DNA of 15,399 bases, from assembly GCA_002401365.1 (NCBI GenBank), contig NVSW01000018.1, positions 1-15,399 on the forward strand, given 5' to 3'. Numbering within the stretch: the stretch's first letter is position 1; each line of letters begins with the position of its first letter. Below, in pieces: positions 1-5,535 of the stretch. Both the position numbers and the translations under genes were made by a program. The DNA comes from Piscirickettsiaceae bacterium (GTDB taxonomy: Bacteria > Pseudomonadota > Gammaproteobacteria > Methylococcales > Cycloclasticaceae). The notes under the pieces are model-generated. The model did no database searches. It was not told where the DNA came from and saw only the letters and a program-made list of their open reading frames with translations.

Positions 1-81
1 AACTATTAGATGTTTAGTGTGTAGGTATTCCTATAAGATACCGATAAAGCCGCGAATATTTTGCCGTGTTCTTTATAGCCG

Positions 82-129
82 TTGTCTAACGAATACGTGA
101 TTAAATATAGGCAATACAGTTTAGATAAT
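82..129 (+). promoter_or_regulatory. candidate hsdM promoter region
   Basis: Two overlapping sigma70-like candidates precede hsdM. TTGTCT (82-87) and TATAGG (106-111) are 18 nt apart. TTAAAT (101-106) and GATAAT (124-129) are 17 nt apart. Neither is close to consensus, so the assignment is weak. The rest of positions 1-142 holds no gene that I can recognise, no tRNA fragment and no integrase end; only a small inverted repeat GGTAT/ATACC near 26-44 stands out. Confidence 0.3.
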
Positions 130-142
130 ATGGAATAAATAA

Positions 143-1912
143 ATGACTAATACGGAAGAGCAACTGTTCCTAAACGAGCTAGAAAAAAAGCTATGGACTA
201 GCGCCAACAAACTGCTTCCAGCACTCGATGCATCACAATACAAACACGTTGCGCTTGGCTTGGTGTTTTTAAAATATGTCTCCGACTCCTTTGGCATTCG
301 CCGTGATGAATTAACCGCGCAATTTAAAAATAAAGAGCACGAATACTTCTTAGACCCTGCCGATTTTGGCGGCGAGCAAAGCGAAGAATACCAAACAGAA
401 ATTAACATTGAACTCGAAGAACGCGACTACTACACCGAAGCCAATGTATTCTGGGTACCAAAAGTAGCCCGTTGGGCGTTTCTGCAAAATCAGAACAAAG
501 TCGTCATCACCGGTGAAATAGAGGTAGGCGAAGGCAAAAGCAAAAAGAAAATACGTTCAGTTGGGCAGCTAATTGATAACGCGCTAGACGCCATCGAACA
601 AGACAACCCCAAACTTAAAGGCGTACTTAATAAACGCTACACCCAACTACAAATAGACCAAGCCAAGCTCGGTGAATTAATTGACCTGATCGCCACCATC
701 CCGTTTATCCATAACAGCCTAAGCAGTAAAGATATACTCGGCCATGTGTATGAATATTTCCTCGGTCAATTTGCCCTAGCCGAAGGCAAAAAAGGCGGTC
801 AGTTTTATACACCAAAATCAATCGTAAGCCTGATCGTGCAAATGCTCGAACCCTTCAAAGGCAGAGTTTACGACCCCGCCATGGGCAGTGGTGGATTCTT
901 TGTGCAATCTGAAAGCTTTATTCGTGAACACCAAGGCCGCATTGGTGATGTGTCCATCTACGGGCAAGAATACAACCACACCACATGGCAATTGGCGGCT
1001 ATGAATATGGTGATACGAGGCATAGACTTTAACTTTGGCAAAGAACCAGCGAGTAGTTACACCAACGACCAACACCCCGATTTACGCGCTGATTTTGTTA
1101 TGGCAAATCCGCCGTTTAATATGAAAGAGTGGGATACCGGCGTAGACGACAACGACCCGCGCTGGGTGTATGGTAAACCGCCCACAGGCAATGCCAATTT
1201 TGCATGGCTACAACACATGCTCTGGCACTTAGCACCCAACGGCAACTTAGGTTTATTACTTGCCAACGGCTCCATGAGTTCCAATACCAGCGGCGAAGGC
1301 AAAATACGCCAAGCCTTAATAGAAAATGATTTAATAGAATGCATGGTCGCCTTACCCGGTCAACTGTTCACCAATACCCAAATCCCAGCCTGTATCTGGT
1401 TTTTAAGCAAAAACAAAAAAGCCCGAACCGCCGCTAGTGGACGACAACTACGCGACCGTAGCGGTGAAGTATTGTTTATAGATGCCCGCAACTTAGGTTA
1501 TATGAAAGACCGCGTATTACGCGATTTTACCCAAGAAGACCTAAACCAAGTTACCGAAACATTCCATAACTGGCAAACAGACAAAACCGTAGGTTGGGTT
1601 AGCGACAGCGTAACCCAACAATCAGAACTTGATGCAGGCACCGATGTTGGGTTACGCGATAAAGCCGCTAACCCAACCTACGAAGACATAGCAGGCTTCT
1701 GCAAATCCGCGACCCTAACCGACATCCAAAAACACGACTATGTTTTAACCCCCGGTCGCTATGTGGGCGCAGTGCCAGAAGAAGACGATGGCGAACCGTT
1801 TGCCGATAAAATGGCGCGACTTACCGCGCAACTAAAAACACAGTTTGAAGAAAGTGACCGATTGGAAGGGGAGATTAAAAAGAACTTGGCGGGGTTGGGT
1901 TATGAGTGTTGA
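143..1912 (+). CDS. hsdM: Type I restriction-modification system, DNA methyltransferase subunit HsdM
   Basis: This is the N6-adenine methyltransferase subunit of a type I R-M enzyme. Two HsdM plus one HsdS form the modification enzyme that methylates adenines in a bipartite target using S-adenosylmethionine. The 589-residue protein has an HsdM N-terminal helical domain (about 10-190), then GGQFYTP (about 218-224), AdoMet-binding motif I DPAMGSGGFF (from 244) and the catalytic adenine-methylase motif IV NPPF (322-325). All key motifs are present and the frame is open, so it looks functional. The ATG at 143 starts at the expected N-terminus (MTNTEEQLFL...) with only a weak TGGA ribosome site 8-10 nt upstream. 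Its 3' end overlaps hsdS by 11 nt, indicating translational coupling. The length is slightly above that of many HsdM proteins but normal for this family. Identification is secure; the type I subfamily was not assigned. Confidence 0.96.
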   Translation: MTNTEEQLFLNELEKKLWTSANKLLPALDASQYKHVALGLVFLKYVSDSFGIRRDELTAQFKNKEHEYFLDPADFGGEQSEEYQTEINIELEERDYYTEANVFWVPKVARWAFLQNQNKVVITGEIEVGEGKSKKKIRSVGQLIDNALDAIEQDNPKLKGVLNKRYTQLQIDQAKLGELIDLIATIPFIHNSLSSKDILGHVYEYFLGQFALAEGKKGGQFYTPKSIVSLIVQMLEPFKGRVYDPAMGSGGFFVQSESFIREHQGRIGDVSIYGQEYNHTTWQLAAMNMVIRGIDFNFGKEPASSYTNDQHPDLRADFVMANPPFNMKEWDTGVDDNDPRWVYGKPPTGNANFAWLQHMLWHLAPNGNLGLLLANGSMSSNTSGEGKIRQALIENDLIECMVALPGQLFTNTQIPACIWFLSKNKKARTAASGRQLRDRSGEVLFIDARNLGYMKDRVLRDFTQEDLNQVTETFHNWQTDKTVGWVSDSVTQQSELDAGTDVGLRDKAANPTYEDIAGFCKSATLTDIQKHDYVLTPGRYVGAVPEEDDGEPFADKMARLTAQLKTQFEESDRLEGEIKKNLAGLGYEC

Positions 1913-3452
1913 TTATCGCTCACTATGGGAATCAGCTGGTGGAGTTGTACCGAAGCATTGGAAGTTTATAACTATAGAGGCGTTATTAGAACACCCAAAA
2001 TCAATATCAGTTGGGGTTATGTATCCAGGGTCTAACACGCTTGGTGGTACTCCTTTAGTAAAAGTATCAGATGTAAAAAACGGTGCTATTGCTGTTAAAC
2101 CAGATTTTTGTATAAGTAAAAATGTGGATGATGAGTATAAAAGATCCCGATTAAATGGTTCCGAGTTACTGCTTACATTGGTTGGTAATCCAGGTGATTG
2201 CGTGATAGTTACAGAAGATATGGCTGGCTGGAATGCAGCTCGAGCATTGGCGGTTATTAGATTATCTGACATTGAACTTCGTTCTTGGATACGATATGTT
2301 TTGTTAAGTAAGCCAGCCAAGCATTTGATTGATGCAAGATTAAATACGACTGTACAAAAAACATTAAACCTTAAAGATGTTAAAGAGCTTAGCCTTCCAG
2401 TTCCATCGAAAGTAGAACGAGAAGAGATTACCAAAATTATTGATGTTATAGAAAGCAAATTACTCCTCAACCGCCAAACCAACCAAACCCTAGAGCAAAT
2501 CGCTCAAGCTATCTTTAAAAGCTGGTTTGTGGATTTTGAACCCACCCGCGCTAAAATTAAAGTCAAAGAAAGCTGGCTGGCTGCACATCAAAGCGTCGAA
2601 CTGAGCTCGCCTACTTGTTACGCCGAGCAGTTTGATAATCAACATAACATCAGCCTACAAGAAGCGATGAACCGCGCAGCAATGGCAGCGATAAGTGGTG
2701 CTGTGCCGGGATGCACGAATGTCGCGGGAGGCACGAAGCCGGGAGCGACCAAAACCAAAGCAGAATTAAATAACTTACCCGCAGACATCCTGCAACAACT
2801 CCGCACCACCGCCGAGCTATTCCCCGACACCTTGGTTGAATCGGAGTTGGGGGAAATACCTGAGGGGTGGGAAGTTAAGGCTCTGGATGACATTGCTCAT
2901 TACCAAAATGGTTTAGCTCTACAGAAGTTTAGACCAAAGGGTGAAGAGCCTTTTCTACCAGTATTAAAAATTTCTCAACTAAAAAAAGGTTTTGCTGATG
3001 CTGAAGAGAAAGCTACGGCAAGTATAAAGCCTGAATGTGTTGTTGATGATGGTGATGTTATTTTCTCGTGGTCTGGTTCGCTGTTAGTCGATGTGTGGTG
3101 CGGAGGAAAAGTTGCATTAAATCAGCATTTATTTAAAGTTACATCTCAAAATAACCCTAAATGGTTTTATTATTATTATTGGACTAAATACCATTTAAAA
3201 ATGTTCCAACAAATAGCGGCTGATAAAGCGGTAACTATGGGGCATATAAAAAGGGAGCATCTTTCACAAGCAAAATGTGTAATCCCCAATTGTGATATTG
3301 ATTCTTTCGGTGTGTTTAGTGATTTACTTGAAAAACAGATAGAGCAGAGAGTGGAAAATTTTACGTTGGAGCAGTTAAGAGACACCTTACTCCCCAAACT
3401 CTTATCCGGTGAGCTATCCCTTGCTGATACGGATAGTCAGGCAATGCAATAA
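1902..3452 (+). CDS. hsdS: Type I restriction-modification system, specificity subunit HsdS
   Basis: HsdS supplies DNA sequence recognition to the HsdM2S methylase and the full R2M2S complex. I chose the ATG at 1902, inside the hsdM 3' end and preceded by GGGG, over the upstream ATG at 1845, because the protein then begins at the usual HsdS N-terminus. The 516 residues comprise target recognition domain 1 (about 15-195), a central conserved helix with FKSWFVDFEP (about 205-214), a long linker, a second domain opening with GEIPEGWE (about 317-324), and a conserved C-terminal helix containing LLPKLLSGEL. No stop or frameshift interrupts it. The protein is long for HsdS because of the linker, which includes a repeat-rich insert at 2703-2750. 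Both recognition domains are visibly richer in A+T and use different codons from the conserved segments and hsdM, as expected if the domains were exchanged horizontally. The target sequence cannot be predicted from sequence alone. Confidence 0.95.
   Translation: MSVDYRSLWESAGGVVPKHWKFITIEALLEHPKSISVGVMYPGSNTLGGTPLVKVSDVKNGAIAVKPDFCISKNVDDEYKRSRLNGSELLLTLVGNPGDCVIVTEDMAGWNAARALAVIRLSDIELRSWIRYVLLSKPAKHLIDARLNTTVQKTLNLKDVKELSLPVPSKVEREEITKIIDVIESKLLLNRQTNQTLEQIAQAIFKSWFVDFEPTRAKIKVKESWLAAHQSVELSSPTCYAEQFDNQHNISLQEAMNRAAMAAISGAVPGCTNVAGGTKPGATKTKAELNNLPADILQQLRTTAELFPDTLVESELGEIPEGWEVKALDDIAHYQNGLALQKFRPKGEEPFLPVLKISQLKKGFADAEEKATASIKPECVVDDGDVIFSWSGSLLVDVWCGGKVALNQHLFKVTSQNNPKWFYYYYWTKYHLKMFQQIAADKAVTMGHIKREHLSQAKCVIPNCDIDSFGVFSDLLEKQIEQRVENFTLEQLRDTLLPKLLSGELSLADTDSQAMQ
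2703..2750 (+). repeat. GC-rich repeat insert in the hsdS inter-domain linker
   Basis: An in-frame stretch of about 48 nt differs sharply in base composition from its surroundings. It contains an 18-nt-period direct repeat (GGGATGCACGAA at 2708-2719 and GGGAGGCACGAA at 2726-2737, 11 of 12 matching). It also has a direct repeat of GCCGGGA (2705-2711, 2738-2744) and two interlocking inverted repeats, GTGCC/GGCAC (2703-2707, 2730-2734) and GTCGC/GCGAC (2721-2725, 2745-2749). It encodes a Gly/Pro/Ala/Thr-rich segment of HsdS. It looks like a small REP-like or repeat-unit insertion; the family is not recognised. Confidence 0.6.
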
Positions 3453-4033
3453 TGCAACTGCACGCCACCCGTCAGCTGTTTGCTAAACTGCCACTGGATA
3501 AGCAGGGGCTATTGGCTACAACACCGCTTAGCCAATGGTTGTTTGATCAGCCCTGTTTGCAGATTAATCCTCTAAGTGGCTGGCATGGTAAGTTGATGAC
3601 GTTACAGCGAAGAAATTGCTTATTATTGGTTCACGATGCGACGCGGTTTCCTGTGTTTATGCCGTGTTTAACCAAGCCAGATTTTGCTGAACTGAATGAC
3701 CGTTTTATTGATGCGCTAATGAATACCTTGCTCAAGTGTGGGGCTAATGAGGTTCAACTTGATGCGATGCGGCAATGTTTGCGCCCGTTACAAGTGGATT
3801 CGCAGTGCAACCGATCAGTACAGGGCACGCTGAACCAGATGGCGCAAGCAGTAGAACATGCGCTGTGGTATGACAATCAGAATGTAGCAGATTTAACCGG
3901 GTATTCTATGGGAGCTTGGTTGGCGGATAGGCCATGTTCGGTGAAAGATAAAGGTATGGTGTGGCCGCAAAAGGAGATGCTGGCGTTATTATCTCGCTTG
4001 GCGATAACACATAGGGAAAGTGAAGCGATATGA
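3452..4033 (+). CDS. DUF6933-like protein in the hsd operon
   Basis: This is a predicted soluble protein of 193 residues with no signal peptide or membrane segment. Its start codon overlaps the hsdS stop (TAATG), so it is translated in the hsd operon. The N-terminal half (MQLHATRQLFAKL near the start, WHGKL near residue 44, then a LLLVHDATRFPVFMP strand-rich stretch near 58-72) resembles the uncharacterised DUF6933 family, which typically begins with a short His/Thr/Lys motif and a Trp-containing strand. The C-terminal half, beyond about residue 110, is less familiar. Its stop overlaps the next start as ATGA, now the start of a broken rhuM-like gene. The function is unknown, and the family name rests on recalled sequence resemblance rather than a search. 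Confidence 0.6.
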   Translation: MQLHATRQLFAKLPLDKQGLLATTPLSQWLFDQPCLQINPLSGWHGKLMTLQRRNCLLLVHDATRFPVFMPCLTKPDFAELNDRFIDALMNTLLKCGANEVQLDAMRQCLRPLQVDSQCNRSVQGTLNQMAQAVEHALWYDNQNVADLTGYSMGAWLADRPCSVKDKGMVWPQKEMLALLSRLAITHRESEAI

Positions 4034-4182
4034 ACAATCAAATTCAATTATTTAAAACGGTTGATGGTGAAGTGTAATTGAATGTTACGTTGCAAGGTGA
4101 GACAGTGTGGCTAACTCAAGCCGCAATGGCAGAGCTATTTCAAGTTAAGCATATACAAGGTTGGGCAATAAAATGTTTATAA
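4030..4182 (+). pseudogene. RhuM-family gene remnant (N-terminus only, internal stop)
   Basis: The ATG at 4030 overlaps the preceding stop as ATGA, and the reading gives MNNQIQLFKTVDGEV, an in-frame TAA at 4075-4077, then LNVTLQGETVWLTQAAMAELFQVK. This matches the conserved N-terminus of the virulence RhuM (RhuM/Fic-type accessory) family, in which a TVWLTQ-x-x-MAELF segment is followed by a DNA-binding-like helix. Family resemblance ends at about 4149. The frame continues for ten unrelated codons to a TAA at 4180. Of the several hundred residues usual in the family only about 39 remain, so this is a dead fragment. RhuM-type genes are common passengers between hsdS and hsdR, which fits its location. 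The DUF3800 cassette begins just after the break, suggesting that it replaced the rest of the gene. Confidence 0.8.
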
Positions 4183-4213
4183 AAAACCATCAAAATTCAG
4201 CGAGGAAATTCGA

Positions 4214-4915
4214 ATGAAATTCGATGTGTATTGCGATGAAAGTCGCCCTGATTTGTTATGTTCCAAAAATCCAACAGCCCAGTATATGGTTATTGGTGGG
4301 CTGTGGTTGCCAACTGAAGACCGTATGCAATTAAAGGCTGATATCCATGTCTTACGTGATAAGCATAAAATGGGGGGAGAGTTTAAATGGCAAAAAGTGT
4401 CGCCTTCTCGTATTGATTTTTATTGTGCGTTGATGGATTTATTTATGGCACGAGGAGACCGTTTGCGGTTTCGTTGTATCACCGTGGAACATGAAAAGGT
4501 TGATTTGTTACGGTTTCATGGTGATGATCAAGAATTAGGTTTTTATAAGTTTTATTACCAAATGTTGCACCATTGGATTTTAGATTTTAATGAGTATGTT
4601 GTTTTTTGCGACTTCAAGAGTAATCGGTTGGGTACGCGGTTATCTGAACTGCAGCGCTGTTTGATGAGTGCTAATTTAACGTCTGATATTGTTAATGTTC
4701 AGGCGACACGCTCTAAAGAGTCGGTGTTAATTCAAATGGCAGATGTATTAACAGGCATAGCTGCCGCTCGATTTAATGGTTCATTGAAAGAAGGGAGTGC
4801 TAAGTGGCAGTTGATTCGACACCTTGAACAGGCGTTAGGAGTTGAAATTCAAGCAACGTTTCGTTCGGAACAAAAATTTAATGTGTTTGATATTGATTTG
4901 TCGGGTGGGTGGTAA
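4214..4915 (+). CDS. DUF3800 domain protein
   Basis: This 233-residue protein belongs to the DUF3800 family, predicted from published fold analyses to be RNase H-like and found frequently in mobile and defence islands and near several structured RNA motifs; no biochemical role is assigned here. Visible family features are the N-terminal strand ending in the acidic YCDES motif (6-10), a GGLW segment (28-31), EFKW (56-59), an internal FCDFK strand with acidic Asp133, and the C-terminal SVLIQMADVLTG motif (170-181) containing Gln174 and Asp177. Together these can form a metal-binding acidic site. The ribosome site GAGGA lies 8-9 nt before the ATG. Its stop overlaps the start of the following nuclease-like gene by 7 nt, so the two are probably made as a pair. 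It sits between a truncated rhuM fragment and hsdR. Confidence 0.85.
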   Translation: MKFDVYCDESRPDLLCSKNPTAQYMVIGGLWLPTEDRMQLKADIHVLRDKHKMGGEFKWQKVSPSRIDFYCALMDLFMARGDRLRFRCITVEHEKVDLLRFHGDDQELGFYKFYYQMLHHWILDFNEYVVFCDFKSNRLGTRLSELQRCLMSANLTSDIVNVQATRSKESVLIQMADVLTGIAAARFNGSLKEGSAKWQLIRHLEQALGVEIQATFRSEQKFNVFDIDLSGGW

Positions 4916-5334
4916 GTTTGCCGTATCCACCACTAGTTTATTATCAATCAGAAGCGGAATATCGACAGCATTTTGAACAGGTGTATTGCCGAAGGGTGAT
5001 TACTACCTTTGATGATATTAGGGTGCGGTTTCGTAAAAATCAATTTTCGCATTGTTTCTTTGAATCGGTTAATACTAAAGATGATACCTTTTCGAATCAG
5101 CGAGCAGAGCGTATTGATTGGATTAAAGCTGTGTTAGAAGATAAAGATGCGGAATTACGGCTAGGTTGGGATAATAAGAAAAAAAGAGCTGCAAATGATA
5201 GGCGTGTAGCACTGCTAGCTGATAGGTATGTCGTTATTATTCGTATTCGGGGAAAGAAAGCAGGTTTTATTACCGCTTTTATTGCAAATGAACGTTCTAT
5301 TCGCAAAATAAGGACTAATCCATTATGGGAATAA
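4909..5334 (+). CDS. Small BECR-fold (barnase/EndoU/colicin/RelE) nuclease-like protein
   Basis: A 141-residue soluble protein starts at GTG 4909 and overlaps the DUF3800 stop by 7 nt; a TTG at 4918 is an alternative start. Visible features are an N-terminal YPPLVYYQSEAEYRQHF stretch, FRKNQFSHCF with His48, a helix RAERIDWIKAVLED (65-78), a basic turn KKKRAANDRR (90-99), a YVVIIRIR strand (107-114), and a C-terminal GFITAFIANERSIRKIR with Thr122. This order (His-bearing strand, helix, basic turn, paired strands ending in T-A-[FY]) resembles phage BECR-type RNase modules and RelE-like toxins. That is a fold-level inference: catalysis is not demonstrated and the exact family was not assigned. 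Coupling to DUF3800 suggests joint function. No protein antitoxin gene is visible nearby, but a small RNA gene lies immediately downstream on the other strand. Confidence 0.6.
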   Translation: MVSLPYPPLVYYQSEAEYRQHFEQVYCRRVITTFDDIRVRFRKNQFSHCFFESVNTKDDTFSNQRAERIDWIKAVLEDKDAELRLGWDNKKKRAANDRRVALLADRYVVIIRIRGKKAGFITAFIANERSIRKIRTNPLWE

Positions 5335-5346
5335 AACTTTTAGGCA

Positions 5347-5383
5347 TAAAAAAACCGCTGATTTGCCAGGCGGGTTCAGCGGT
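5347..5383 (-). terminator. Rho-independent terminator of the predicted small RNA
   Basis: Read on the minus strand, an 8-bp perfect stem (ACCGCTGA/TCAGCGGT) closes a 14-nt loop and is followed by seven U residues. On the plus strand the hairpin is followed by CAGACC with no U run, so it is oriented to end a minus-strand transcript rather than the nuclease-like gene at 4909-5334. The stem could still slow convergent plus-strand transcription. Confidence 0.8.
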
Positions 5384-5421
5384 CAGACCTTTATGGATTC
5401 TACTGCCACTGGCAGAGAACT
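5348..5421 (-). ncRNA. Predicted small structured RNA beside the DUF3800 cassette
   Basis: The minus strand holds a complete small transcription unit of about 74 nt. A promoter (TTTACA, 17 nt, TACTAT) points to a start near 5421. The RNA would begin with a 5' hairpin: TTCTCTGCC pairs with GGCAG-T-AGAA around an AGT loop (5398-5419, one bulged U). An A-rich linker (5384-5397) follows, then a terminator hairpin with 8-bp stem ACCGCTGA/TCAGCGGT (5354-5383) and seven U residues (5348-5354). TGCCAG in the first hairpin (5409-5414) is complementary to CTGGCA in the terminator loop (5364-5369), so a pseudoknot or an alternative fold is possible. There is no convincing ORF inside it. Conserved RNA motifs near DUF3800 genes have been reported, and this may be one of that kind, but I cannot match it to a particular class. 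Confidence 0.6.
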
Positions 5422-5427
5422 AATATG

Positions 5428-5456
5428 ATAGTAGACAATAGTTAGGAATATGTAAA
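5428..5456 (-). promoter_or_regulatory. Sigma70-like promoter of the small RNA
   Basis: The -35 TTTACA (complement of 5451-5456) and -10 TACTAT (complement of 5428-5433) are separated by exactly 17 nt, each close to consensus. The predicted start lies about 7 nt beyond the -10, just before the 5' hairpin. The only minus-strand feature between this promoter and the terminator is the small RNA itself. Confidence 0.65.
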
Positions 5457-5468
5457 CATTTTGTTTAC
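5452..5468. promoter_or_regulatory. Candidate operator overlapping the small-RNA promoter
   Basis: GTAAAC-ATTTT-GTTTAC is a perfect 6-bp-arm inverted repeat with a 5-nt centre. One arm coincides with the -35 element of the small-RNA promoter, the position of a repressor site. No regulator gene is identified for it, and a chance palindrome in A+T-rich DNA is possible. Confidence 0.35.
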
Positions 5469-5474
5469 TTTTAT

Positions 5475-5532
5475 TCATCTTGTGGATGATGGGTTTATTT
5501 CAAATAAATGGAATCTCAATGAGATATAGGGG
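5475..5532 (+). promoter_or_regulatory. hsdR leader with stacked inverted repeats and ribosome site
   Basis: Three perfect inverted repeats lie in the 60 bases before hsdR: TCATC/GATGA around TTGTG (5475-5489), TTTATTT-C-AAATAAA (5494-5508) and ATCTC-AAT-GAGAT (5513-5525). The last lies 3 nt before a ribosome site AGGGG (5528-5532), which sits unusually close to the ATG at 5536. They could be operator sites or leader hairpins limiting hsdR translation. No clear sigma70 promoter for hsdR was found here. Confidence 0.35.
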
Positions 5533-5535
5533 CTT

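Noticed and set aside
1845..1901. Longer hsdS starting at the upstream ATG
   Set aside because: The extra 19 residues are read from the hsdM 3' coding region and are not HsdS-like; the ATG at 1902 has a better ribosome site and the standard overlap.
1913..2482. 189-residue open frame antisense to hsdS
   Set aside because: It lies entirely within the first hsdS recognition domain, has low-complexity Ser/Thr-rich shadow composition, and has no ribosome site or family resemblance.
5345..5390. Terminator for the DUF3800/nuclease-like operon (plus strand)
   Set aside because: The hairpin lacks a U run on the plus strand; the A run precedes it, which orients it to the minus strand.
4909..5456. 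Type III toxin-antitoxin (ToxIN-like) system
   Set aside because: Those have tandem RNA repeats upstream of, and co-transcribed with, the toxin. Here the RNA is a single unit downstream on the opposite strand.
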